A DNA stretch of 64,000 nucleotides from Candidatus Borrarchaeum yapensis (lineage in GTDB: Archaea > Asgardarchaeota > Sifarchaeia > Borrarchaeales > Borrarchaeaceae). This document shows positions 1 through 8,143 of the stretch, piece by piece. The position numbers and the translations under genes are program-made. The DNA is taken from NCBI GenBank assembly GCA_016840515.1, contig JAEOSF010000005.1, forward strand, positions 1-64,000, written 5' to 3'. The first letter of the stretch is position 1. Each line of letters starts with the position of its first letter. Under the pieces are notes generated by a model. It ran no database searches. It was not told where the DNA came from and saw nothing but the letters and a program-made list of their open reading frames with translations.

Positions 1-120
1 GTCTACTACTCTTTCACCGTCTACAGTAAAGAGAAAATGTTCAGGCTCCTTAAGAGCTGGATGTTGAGGTCCAACAGGAATATGAAACTTTTCACCTTCT
101 GATGTATCTTTTTCTGTCAA
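1..120 (-). CDS. nuoD: NADH/F420H2 dehydrogenase subunit D (partial, N-terminus only)
   Basis: Only the first 40 codons are present; the gene runs off the left edge. The peptide carries HIPVGPQHPALKEPEHF followed by FTVDGERVVD, the N-terminal signature of the 49-kDa NuoD/FpoD/hydrogenase large-subunit family. In complex I this subunit is on the peripheral arm and helps form the quinone site with NuoB. The start is TTG at 120, eight bases downstream of a GGAGG site. The gene points away from atpZ, so the 147-base gap to 267 probably holds divergent promoters. NuoC, normally adjacent to NuoD, is instead near 12 kb on the other strand, so the complex is encoded in dispersed pieces. Confidence 0.85.
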   Translation of the reverse strand, partial: MTEKDTSEGEKFHIPVGPQHPALKEPEHFLFTVDGERVVD

Positions 121-266
121 TCACAGTTCCTCCATCAAATTAAAATAAGAGAAGAAAATACAATTGTTATCCTTAAGAAAAAGTTTATCTTTTAATACTT
201 TCGATTTCTACACGAAGATATAACTCTTAGTACCAAACTGATTTTCTCGTTATGAGGGAATGGCTT

Positions 267-503
267 ATGTCAAGGGATCGTGATGAAAAGGACGCTGGCA
301 GAGACTTTGCTAGAGGACTTATGATCGCTAGTGGTCTACCTGTGATGGTGATTCTGGGAGTCCTTGTTGGATATTATATAGGACGAGACTATGGACCTAT
401 GTCTGCAGGATTAGGAGCACTTGCTGGTGGAATGCTAGGTTTAATTTGGACTGCAATTGAAGCAATCCGTTGGAATCCTTCAGATAAAAAGAAAAAAAAA
501 TGA
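267..503 (+). CDS. AtpZ/AtpI-like small membrane protein
   Basis: A 78-residue protein with a charged N-terminus (MSRDRDEKDAGRDFARG), two hydrophobic helices separated by a short GRDYGP loop, and a lysine-rich tail. This is the layout of AtpZ (ATPase_gene1 family), usually encoded beside F-type ATPases and implicated in ATPase assembly or ion handling. ATG at 267 is preferred over ATG at 252 because GAGGG at 254-258 is a well-spaced ribosome site for it. It converges on the V-ATPase K gene, which supports an ATPase link, although AtpZ homologues are unusual next to a V/A-type enzyme. The family call rests on topology and the glycine-rich second helix, so it is moderate. Confidence 0.6.
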   Translation: MSRDRDEKDAGRDFARGLMIASGLPVMVILGVLVGYYIGRDYGPMSAGLGALAGGMLGLIWTAIEAIRWNPSDKKKKK

Positions 504-567
504 GCGAATATTCTCACTATAAATAATAGCGGGGAATGATTTGCGCAATTATTATTGTTTTCAGTTC

Positions 568-592
568 AAACAAAAAAGATTTTTTTAAAAAT
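568..592. terminator. A/T-run terminator candidate between convergent genes
   Basis: A short stretch of alternating A and T runs (CAAAAAAG, then seven T, then five A) lies between the convergent atpZ and atpK genes. Archaeal transcription commonly ends at oligo-T tracts, and this one gives T-runs on both strands. An 18-base perfect palindrome (GACTGAAT, TT, ATTCAGTC at 635-652) sits between it and the atpK stop and could form a hairpin in the atpK transcript. Confidence 0.35.
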
Positions 593-670
593 GGGGAAAT
601 AGGGAATTGTGAATCACTAGATGAACTTCGAAGGGACTGAATTTATTCAGTCGTCGTCTTGAGATCCACT

Positions 671-1018
671 TTAGATGTTACCAATCAACATTATAGCAAT
701 AACCAGACCGTAGATTGCAATAGCCTCGATAAACACAACGAAAATCATAGTACGACCGAATACTTCTGGTTTTTCAACGATAGCACCAATAGCGGAAGCA
801 CTAACAATACCCATGCCTATACCTGCGCCACATCCAGCGACACCTATTGCTAGACCAGCACCAATAGCGAATCCGACTTCCTTTGGAGTACCGCCGACAA
901 GACCTGTGGTAGCCTCTTGCATTGGGACAACAGCTTGTGTAACTGTTACAAGTGTCAGAACTACAATCAGTACAGCGAGTCCGAATAATGTCAATTGAAA
1001 TGCTCTAAGTCTATTCAT
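671..1018 (-). CDS. atpK: V/A-type ATP synthase subunit K (proteolipid ring)
   Basis: A 115-residue hydrophobic protein: a signal-like first helix, then a two-helix hairpin typical of the c/K proteolipid. The first hairpin helix is glycine-rich (GAGLAIGVAGCGAGIGMG). The second carries the ion-binding glutamate in FIEAIAIYGL. Oligomers of K form the membrane rotor ring. ATG at 1018 is preferred over an in-frame TTG at 1036 because GGAGG at 1031-1035 lies upstream of it. It follows subunits I and C on the same strand. No Na+-type signature residues can be assigned with confidence, so the coupling ion is unknown. Confidence 0.92.
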   Translation of the reverse strand: MNRLRAFQLTLFGLAVLIVVLTLVTVTQAVVPMQEATTGLVGGTPKEVGFAIGAGLAIGVAGCGAGIGMGIVSASAIGAIVEKPEVFGRTMIFVVFIEAIAIYGLVIAIMLIGNI

Positions 1019-1077
1019 TTTTTCTTCAACCTCCAATTTTTCATTTGAATGTTAGGCGCTTTGTTTTGAATGCGCCC

Positions 1078-2151
1078 TTAATGATAATATATTAGCAGTT
1101 TTTGTATCCTGAGTGGATCAATCTCTTCTAATTTTCCAGTTAGAAGAGTATTCAAATCATGTAACTCAAAAAATTTGAGCGTAAGAAAGCTATAGATAAT
1201 GCTTATTTGAAAGGGATAATCCGAAAGTTTCAGTTTGCATTTTCGCAAGTGTTCTTGCTGAAGATGTGCTTCTAATTCCATGAGAATATTTGGAACTATG
1301 CCTTTTTCACGGACCTCTTCAAGGAGAGCCCCATAATAAGGTGACTGGGAGAAGATCTGAATCGCATCCTCCATACTGGTTGCATTTGCAGCGGTTTTAA
1401 GTTCTTCGTTTATTCTGTAGGCCATAGGAAGATAAAAGTCTTCTGGGTTCAATCCTAAAGAAATAGCACGCAATGCAATAAGCATATTGCTAAAGTCAAT
1501 GTCTTCTCCTATTAGACCTTTAAGTAGGAATCTCTCACGTGCCCCAAATGTTTTCCCAGCCTTCCAATTAGTAGTAATTTTCCATAGATTTGTATAGACC
1601 TCTTGATCAATCGCAGATTCTAGAAGAAATATTTCATTCGAGGTTTCATATCGAGGGTATACAGCTTCCAAAGCCTCATGAAGTCCAACATCAGAAACTC
1701 TTGATATTGCTTCTTTTATAGCACCAGTTTCAACCATATTCAAATAATAGGCTGTGCCAAGTTTCCCTACAGGAACTATATTTTTCATAATGTCCTCTAA
1801 GGGAATTTGAGCATGAAGTCCTCTCATAACGCATTTTAAATTATTCGCATCGTATTTTTTCAAAAAGGCATAAAAAAATTTGGCTTCCTCTCCCGTAATG
1901 CTTCTGCTGATACTGGAATAAAGTTCATGGAAATGACGTCTTAAAGCGAGCTCGATAGTATCTGGGGTAAAGTCTAATCCCTCAAAGTATTTACCGTAAT
2001 AAGTGGAAAGAAATATATTCTGGACTTCAGCTAGGGAAGTGGAGTCTAGAATACGGTATGCTGTCTCTTTTGGAAGCATGTATGAGAGTAATGCTCTGAT
2101 CCTCGGATTAAGATAGAGATACACCCAGCTTGGCATGTTTATGTTCACCAT
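1078..2151 (-). CDS. atpC: V/A-type ATP synthase subunit C
   Basis: About 357 residues, close to the usual length of archaeal subunit C (V-ATPase subunit d homologue). This is the funnel-shaped central-stalk socket joining the rotor ring to the D/F axle. The helical, charged sequence and motifs such as LRRHFHELYSSISR and a C-terminal EIDPLRIQKLLIYYH fit the V-ATPase C/d family. In-frame starts are TTG at 2163, ATG at 2151 and ATG at 2136; none has a clear ribosome site and 2151 is chosen provisionally. The gene begins about 20 bases after the atpI stop and is 59 bases from atpK, consistent with one I-C-K transcript. Confidence 0.88.
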   Translation of the reverse strand: MVNINMPSWVYLYLNPRIRALLSYMLPKETAYRILDSTSLAEVQNIFLSTYYGKYFEGLDFTPDTIELALRRHFHELYSSISRSITGEEAKFFYAFLKKYDANNLKCVMRGLHAQIPLEDIMKNIVPVGKLGTAYYLNMVETGAIKEAISRVSDVGLHEALEAVYPRYETSNEIFLLESAIDQEVYTNLWKITTNWKAGKTFGARERFLLKGLIGEDIDFSNMLIALRAISLGLNPEDFYLPMAYRINEELKTAANATSMEDAIQIFSQSPYYGALLEEVREKGIVPNILMELEAHLQQEHLRKCKLKLSDYPFQISIIYSFLTLKFFELHDLNTLLTGKLEEIDPLRIQKLLIYYH

Positions 2152-2171
2152 GTTTATTTTCAAATAATTTG

Positions 2172-4238
2172 TTAAGCAAGAGTTCTAGAGATTGGCGTTG
2201 TGAATTGTCTTTCAATCGTTGTTGGTACAAAGCCTTTACCAGTGCCGCTATAGAACTTTGAAAACCATTCTACCCAGTGTAAACGGAGGGTATGGACAAA
2301 AGCTAGAAGTCCTTCAAGCAATCCAACCAAAACTGTGTTTAACATAATGCCAATTATCCACAGACTCGGTACGCCAACAGAAAGTCCTATATCAATAAAA
2401 GGTCCTAAGATTAACACAGAGAGTACTGCATGTACTGCATTTAGGGCAAGTATACGTCCATAACTGATAGTATTTGACAGAAGTGCTAAAGCGTATTCTA
2501 ATCCTTCCATTGCGCCTTCGCCACCATGCATCATTAGAAGACCAAGCATCATAATTGCTAGTGGTATTATTGCAAGTACTCCAAGTTGTGCTGGATTTCC
2601 CATTAGAGCATTGATATTAATCGAGAATCTTGTGATATAACCTTCTGCGTTTCTTGGCATCGCATTATAGACTATCCATAATGCACCCCAATAAAGCCAC
2701 ATTAACATTAAAGGAACTGTGATGGCTTCAATGAAATGTCCTCTTTTTAATGCTAATATAAAGCGGATGACCAAGCCTAGCGTAATCTGAAGCGCGCCAA
2801 CAACAAATGATAGTACCAAAAGTGTCATTAAGGGAGCAAGTTGAAAGGCAAGCAAAGTTACCGTCCCGGACCCTTCCATTGGACTGAACCAGAATACAGG
2901 ATTGATTTCCTGAAGAATATCTCCTAATGGAGTTGCAGGATGTGCAGGATGATGTACACTACCAAAGTGGTCTCCAAACACTGATCCAAATACGAAACCA
3001 AAGAATATTGACGAGATGCCACACAATAACATCAGTTCAGAACCTTTGATGAAATAATCTACGAACTCGTTTACTGAGATCTTTCTTCGTTTTGCAACTA
3101 ATGCTAAGGCGCTTAAAAACGCTAATACAGCACCGTGACCGACGTCTGCAAACATGAGACCAAAAATTAATGGAAAAGTTATGAACATAAACAAAGTTGG
3201 ATCCAGTTCATGATGAAGCGGTGTACCATAACCAGTCACTAGACTCATAAGAGGTCCAAAGAATTTTTTATGTTCAAGATTTGTTGGAGTTTCTTCTTTC
3301 TTCAATTGAGATTCTTGAAATTCAAATTCACTTGTATTGTTTGTGTGCTCAGAGACTATTTTTTCAACTTTCTTACGTTGCGATTTGGATAGCCATCCAA
3401 ACATCACAGTAGTGCCATAAGGTGTTCGTCTAAATAATGTGGAGACATCAAGTCCGTTTTTTTCTACTGTTAATTGTTCTTCAGCAGCCAATAATTGCAA
3501 TCCATATTGTTCATTGATTTCAGTCAATTGTTTCTCGCATTCTTCTTTTTCTCTCTTGAGCACTCCTGGATCAAGAGATTGCAATGATAATTCACTGCCA
3601 GCAATGATATCGCTAAGATTTAGTTCCCTAAAGCCATAAACGCGAAGAATTCGTTTAATAGCATCTGAATGCTTATTCATCGTATAAATTACTACAACGC
3701 TTTCATACTCATCTAACTGATATGAATCAATGAAGCAAATGTTTTCAGTAACTTCATGTACTTTCCATTCTATTTCTGGTGCATCTTCGTTTTCAACAGT
3801 CCCAATAAGGGAACTGAAGTAATCACCTTCCTGAGAAAGTTCAGTTGGTGAAATTCCACCAAGATGTTCTGCGAGACCAATAATCTTTACCAGTTTATCT
3901 AATTTCTCAAAGCGAGATAATGTTGTAGACTCAGTTTTCTCAAGAACATTTTTAGTGAATTCAAAAACATTCTCAAGTGAAGATACATCAATCTCAACCT
4001 TCTTCTTAGGATATTCCTCTCTATCGAGGTCTAATATCATTATAAGCTTAGAAAGTCTGTTAAGATAGTCGTTGATTCTGTCTTTTTGTTCCCTTTCCTC
4101 TATCGTTGCTGCATGAACTTTATGCTCAACATCAACGAACTCCATACAGCAGAACTCTTGCAGCGCATTGGTTACATTTCGAGAATACTTGTTTGGTACA
4201 GTTATTTTCGCAATCTGCATCTTACTTGGAAAAAACAT
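2172..4238 (-). CDS. atpI: V/A-type ATP synthase subunit I (a-subunit)
   Basis: A 688-residue subunit I. The N-terminal ~330 residues are soluble and rich in coiled coil (peripheral stalk contact). The C-terminal half has seven or eight membrane helices. Near the C-terminus VHTLRLHWVEWFSKFY contains the conserved arginine that faces the proteolipid ring and is needed for ion translocation. GGTGAG at 4243-4248 supports ATG at 4238. Only I, C and K are encoded here; catalytic subunits A, B and stalk subunits D, E, F, H are absent from the window. The operon is therefore split compared with the compact archaeal arrangement. Confidence 0.93.
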   Translation of the reverse strand: MFFPSKMQIAKITVPNKYSRNVTNALQEFCCMEFVDVEHKVHAATIEEREQKDRINDYLNRLSKLIMILDLDREEYPKKKVEIDVSSLENVFEFTKNVLEKTESTTLSRFEKLDKLVKIIGLAEHLGGISPTELSQEGDYFSSLIGTVENEDAPEIEWKVHEVTENICFIDSYQLDEYESVVVIYTMNKHSDAIKRILRVYGFRELNLSDIIAGSELSLQSLDPGVLKREKEECEKQLTEINEQYGLQLLAAEEQLTVEKNGLDVSTLFRRTPYGTTVMFGWLSKSQRKKVEKIVSEHTNNTSEFEFQESQLKKEETPTNLEHKKFFGPLMSLVTGYGTPLHHELDPTLFMFITFPLIFGLMFADVGHGAVLAFLSALALVAKRRKISVNEFVDYFIKGSELMLLCGISSIFFGFVFGSVFGDHFGSVHHPAHPATPLGDILQEINPVFWFSPMEGSGTVTLLAFQLAPLMTLLVLSFVVGALQITLGLVIRFILALKRGHFIEAITVPLMLMWLYWGALWIVYNAMPRNAEGYITRFSININALMGNPAQLGVLAIIPLAIMMLGLLMMHGGEGAMEGLEYALALLSNTISYGRILALNAVHAVLSVLILGPFIDIGLSVGVPSLWIIGIMLNTVLVGLLEGLLAFVHTLRLHWVEWFSKFYSGTGKGFVPTTIERQFTTPISRTLA

Positions 4239-4547
4239 CGATTCTCACCGTATTTTCCTTTTTGTTTTTTCTTGTTATTTTGAACTTTGAAATATTCTAA
4301 TTTGTTAATTACAGTAAACTAGTGAAGTAAAGAAAAAGGGTTTAAAAAAGTATTGCTTCTCCCTACTAAGTCTAAAATAACCTAAATACAGCTTAGGGGA
4401 GATTGTTACCATTGTTGATCCAACCGTTGGGAATTGATTTTGAAATCTAAAATAGTATTGAAAGCCAATATATCAAAACGCTGAAGGAATCATATCGGCT
4501 CATATAAATATTTTTAGGTTTTCTCTAGATCTGTTTTTTATTGTTAC

Positions 4548-4872
4548 TTCGCAAGAAGACCCCTCAACTTGTTGTGGGGAGGGATGAATTGCGTTACTGT
4601 GTTCACTTTCACGCAGGTCTCTTTAACTTTTAAATAGCTGTTCGCATACCTATGACCTGTGTCTACCTGCAGGCACGAGGTCGGCATGCGAGTACCCTTC
4701 TGAACCCTGTATGCCGTAAGGCCAAGTGGGTCTGGAAGGGGACACAGTAGGGCAGGAACTGTCCGATTTAAAGCCTGTGTTAAGCCGATACCCGTTAAAG
4801 GTATGGTTGGAGACGCTGCAGGTCGTCTGTGAAGCAGGAAGCCCTTCAACTTGTGGGATGGTAGTTCACTGT
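4548..4872 (+). mobile_element. IS200/IS605-like element without tnpA or tnpB (copy A)
   Basis: A G+C-richer island of about 325 bases in an A+T-rich gap. Its left end is GAAGAC, a hairpin (4561-4580) and GGGATGAATTGCG, enclosed by an outer CGCAA/TTGCG pairing. Its right end is GAAGCCC, a hairpin with the same AACTTGT core (4848-4859), then GGTAGTTCAC. Paired subterminal hairpins, with GTAGTTCAC closing the right end, are typical of IS200/IS605 elements and of the reRNA (omega RNA) end of tnpB transposons. There is no room for a transposase or nuclease. A 101-residue reading frame on the minus strand here looks fortuitous. The layout is shared with 11397-11797. The family assignment comes from memory of such ends and has not been tested by alignment. 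Confidence 0.6.
4628..4870 (+). ncRNA. Candidate reRNA-like transcript with its own TATA box (copy A)
   Basis: Inside the element a TATA-box-like TTTTAAATA lies at 4628-4636, preceded by CACTTTCACGCAGGTC. A start about 25 bases downstream would give an RNA of roughly 210 bases ending at the GTAGTTCAC right end. Possible helices include ACAGT/ACTGT (4742-4764), ATACC/GGTAT and AGACG/CGTCT just before the terminal GAAGCCC hairpin. Copy B keeps the same order of signals but different stem sequences, as expected if pairing is conserved. Transcription is inferred only. Confidence 0.4.
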
Positions 4873-5032
4873 GATGTAAGCCTTTCCCTTTATTGATGAC
4901 ATCTAAATAGACGTATCATCAGCTCTTATTACATTAATATTGATTTAAGCGAACCAAAAAGGTTATGCCATGGATTTAAGGCAATTTAAAAAAGAAATAA
5001 ACAAGTAAAAAAAAGTAAAAGGGAAAGCGATG

Positions 5033-6607
5033 CTAGGGACCTAAAATCGCTTGAATATAGCTGTCTGAAGAAATTGCCGCGCCTGCTGCTCCTTGTGCCC
5101 ATGTTATGATCAATCCTGGAAACAGACCAATTAGGATGATTCCTATCGTGAGGAGTACGAGAGGTACTAACATGGAAGATGCTTTCTCTTTTGCCATTAG
5201 GATTTCACCTTCAGGCGTTGCGAAAACAAGGATATGAAGCAATCTGAGATAATATGCAACAGAGAACGCGCTATTCAGAAGAGTAAGTGCTGCAATGATT
5301 GGCTGGTTTGCAACGATCGTGGCCCAGATTATAATGAATTTTGAATAGAAGCCACTCAGCGGAGGTACTCCTATCATAGCAAGAATACCTATAGCGAAAC
5401 AGAATGTTGTAACTTTCATTTTGCGACCGACTCCTCTCATTTCACTCAGGCTTCTTGTACCTGCTGCATGAATGTATACACCAGCAGCTAAAAAGAGAAG
5501 CCCTTTCATCATGCTGTGATTTAATACATGGAATAATGCGCCTGTTACACCGAGAGTCTGAGTTTCAGTACCAATAGGAAGCATACCCACAGCCATCCCT
5601 ACTAAAATATATCCAATGTTGACTATACTTGAGTAGGCTAACAGTCGCTTTATATCATCCTGAAGTAGGGCCATTAGGTTACCTACAGTCATAGTAAGAA
5701 CTGCAAAAACAGCAACAATCACCCCATAATTTATGAAAATTGTGGGCTCAAAGAAAAGTAACAGAAGTCGTAGGATTGCATATATACCAGTTTTAATTAC
5801 GACACCACTTAACAGCGCAGAAATACCAGTTGGAGCGGCAGGATGTGCGTCTGGTAACCATGTATGAAGCGGGACAATAGATGCTTTAACACCAAAGCCT
5901 ACGATCAGAAGTGAAATGATAATGTACAGCATAGGTGTTGGTGATGCAGTTCTAAGAGCACTTGCCATTAATGCAAGGTTCAAAGTGCCGGTGAGTCCAT
6001 ATAACAAAGACATTGTAAAGAGGATCAAAGTGGATCCAAATGCGCTCATAAGTAAGTATTTCATACCTGCTTCAACGGCTTCCCATTTATCCTTGCGAAA
6101 AGCGACCAATACGTATGATGAAATTGCCATCGTCTCCCAGAACACAAATAGTGTGAAGAAGTCACCTGCCATGACTATACCATTCATACCGAAGAGAATT
6201 GTTAGTAGCAAAGCATAGTATTTGTCAAGACCCGAATCGTCTTTCATGTACGATATAGAGTAGATAGCGACAAGGAATGATAAACTGGTAAATACCAGCA
6301 TCATAAACCAGCTAAACATGTCTATTTCTAAGCAAGTACCTAAGGGTGGCGCAAACGTAGAATAATAGACGACTATAACCCCATAAGTCTGAACCATTGG
6401 GAGTACATAGATCAACAACGATCCCAGTGTGAGAAAGATAAATATCGTAGTAATAATTCCGCAGATATTCTTACATGCTTTTTCCGCTCGTTTCATACCA
6501 GTTCCTACAAGTAGTACTAGCAGTGCGCCAATTATCGGAATATATAACGGATCTAAAGCTGTTAGTTGCTCAATTGTTAGTGGCCATGAAAGGGAGATTG
6601 CTTGCAT
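5033..6607 (-). CDS. nuoN: NADH/F420H2 dehydrogenase subunit N (antiporter-like)
   Basis: About 524 residues and 14 or so membrane helices of the proton_antipo_M family. LFVFWETMAISSYVLVAF carries the conserved helix-5 glutamate, and KASIVPLHTWLPDAHPAAPTG is the helix-7/8 lysine region of proton-pumping subunits. ATG at 6607 follows AGGAGGAATC, so the upstream in-frame start at 6631 is rejected. It is the last gene of a J-J-K-L-M-N run read leftwards, 25 bases after nuoM. The subunit conducts protons coupled to electron transfer. Distinction from MrpD rests on its place next to NuoL and NuoM. Confidence 0.9.
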   Translation of the reverse strand: MQAISLSWPLTIEQLTALDPLYIPIIGALLVLLVGTGMKRAEKACKNICGIITTIFIFLTLGSLLIYVLPMVQTYGVIVVYYSTFAPPLGTCLEIDMFSWFMMLVFTSLSFLVAIYSISYMKDDSGLDKYYALLLTILFGMNGIVMAGDFFTLFVFWETMAISSYVLVAFRKDKWEAVEAGMKYLLMSAFGSTLILFTMSLLYGLTGTLNLALMASALRTASPTPMLYIIISLLIVGFGVKASIVPLHTWLPDAHPAAPTGISALLSGVVIKTGIYAILRLLLLFFEPTIFINYGVIVAVFAVLTMTVGNLMALLQDDIKRLLAYSSIVNIGYILVGMAVGMLPIGTETQTLGVTGALFHVLNHSMMKGLLFLAAGVYIHAAGTRSLSEMRGVGRKMKVTTFCFAIGILAMIGVPPLSGFYSKFIIIWATIVANQPIIAALTLLNSAFSVAYYLRLLHILVFATPEGEILMAKEKASSMLVPLVLLTIGIILIGLFPGLIITWAQGAAGAAISSDSYIQAILGP

Positions 6608-6632
6608 TTTGATTCCTCCTTTTGATAACACA

Positions 6633-8129
6633 TTATCCTCCTGCTATGCCAGCAACTGCTGGTAAGATGAATTGTAGTGCGAGATTTGGAAAGATTCCAA
6701 GAATTACCGCAAAGAAGGCTAAGATAGCCATTGGAACAAGCATTACGGCTGGAGCTTCTTTGACATCCTCTAGTCCTGGTTTTATCTCTCCAAAGAACAC
6801 TCGCTTGACAAACCACAAGATATAACCTGCTGTCAATGCACTGCCAATGACTCCAAGTGTGGCCAGCAAGTAATTACCTGCAGAGAAACTACCTGCGAAA
6901 ATTAGCCACTCAGCGGCGAAACCAATCAAGGGAGGCGTACCTGCTATTGAAAGCCCTGCAATCAAAGTAATCGTCGCAGTGATTGGCATTTTAGCACCAA
7001 GTCCTCCTAGTTCATCGATATTCCTTCCAGTTGTATGTCCAACTGTTAACATCAGACACCCGGCGACCATAAAGAGAAGCCCTTTGCAGAGAGCATGGTT
7101 GATGATGTGAAACATTGATCCTGCAATTCCGAGTGACGTTGCCGAAGCGAGACCGAGGAAAAGATACCCCATCTGTGAAATAGAGCTATACGCGAATAAT
7201 CGTTTCGTATCCTTCTGCACAAGAGCCATGATCCCACCCCAATACAGAGTAATAACGGCTAGGGTAGAGAGAATGAAGGTATATGTTGCTATAGTTGTCC
7301 CGAAATAGGTGTTCAAAATTCTTGCTATAGCATAGCCTCCTGTCTCAATCATGACCCCACTTAGCAGTACACTGATAGGCGTTGGTGCTTCGGCATGTGC
7401 ATCGGGTAACCATGTATGAACAGGGAAGAGAGCTAATTTTACGCCGAATCCGATCATATAAAGTATTACAATGATATTTATGGCAAGCTGAGGTATACCC
7501 GTTAAGTTCATAGTAAGGAGATCAAAACTGCCTGTATATAACCACGTAGCACCAATGGCGAACAAGAGGCACATTGCACCAAGATGAGTAAATATGAAGT
7601 ATTTGAAACCTATTCCAACGGCGCCTTCACCATGTTTGCCACCCCACTTAGCGATCATTATCCAGCTGGGTATAAGCATTAATTCCCAGAAGACATAGAA
7701 TATAATCAAGTTAGTGGCAAGAACAACGCCTATCATCCCGGCCATGTAAAGAAGATAAAGGCTAAAGTAACTTCCAAGATTAGACTCTTTTTCCATATAA
7801 CCCACACTATATAGTGCTGTAAATGTGGAAAGTCCTAAGATTATAGCCGCAATCGGTGCACTTAGCCCATCTGCATAGAGTTGAAACACAAAATTAAATG
7901 GATCTCCAGCGAGCACAAAGGATACGTCACTGTAAGAACCATTGCTTAAGACAACTGGGAGTACACTTGCGAAAAATATTAGACTCGATAAGAGTGCGAA
8001 TACAAAGCACGACCATGCTGCGGCTTTTCCGCCTGCTTTTCCGGCTGCGAGGGTTACAATGGATCCGATAACTAAGATAAGCAAGGTTAAGAGTAGATTA
8101 AGATTTCCAGGTATGGATAGTATTTGCAT
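6633..8129 (-). CDS. nuoM: NADH/F420H2 dehydrogenase subunit M (antiporter-like)
   Basis: A 498-residue polytopic membrane protein of the NuoM/FpoM family. FYVFWELMLIPSWIMIAKWG contains the helix-5 glutamate. KLALFPVHTWLPDAHAEAPT holds the key lysine region, and ALVQKDTKRLFAYSSISQMG is the conserved helix-9 segment. ATG at 8129 follows a strong GGAGGAG site. It sits between nuoL (14-base gap) and nuoN. The three antiporter-like subunits together would form a complete proton-pumping arm. Confidence 0.93.
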   Translation of the reverse strand: MQILSIPGNLNLLLTLLILVIGSIVTLAAGKAGGKAAAWSCFVFALLSSLIFFASVLPVVLSNGSYSDVSFVLAGDPFNFVFQLYADGLSAPIAAIILGLSTFTALYSVGYMEKESNLGSYFSLYLLYMAGMIGVVLATNLIIFYVFWELMLIPSWIMIAKWGGKHGEGAVGIGFKYFIFTHLGAMCLLFAIGATWLYTGSFDLLTMNLTGIPQLAINIIVILYMIGFGVKLALFPVHTWLPDAHAEAPTPISVLLSGVMIETGGYAIARILNTYFGTTIATYTFILSTLAVITLYWGGIMALVQKDTKRLFAYSSISQMGYLFLGLASATSLGIAGSMFHIINHALCKGLLFMVAGCLMLTVGHTTGRNIDELGGLGAKMPITATITLIAGLSIAGTPPLIGFAAEWLIFAGSFSAGNYLLATLGVIGSALTAGYILWFVKRVFFGEIKPGLEDVKEAPAVMLVPMAILAFFAVILGIFPNLALQFILPAVAGIAGG

Positions 8130-8143
8130 TTTTGTGTCTCCTC

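Noticed and set aside
635..652. Perfect 18-base palindrome as a classical intrinsic terminator
   Set aside because: No T-run follows it on the atpK strand, so only a hairpin can be claimed.
4544..4849. A 101-residue minus-strand reading frame
   Set aside because: It lies wholly inside the IS605-like element, contains the structured RNA antisense, and resembles no protein.
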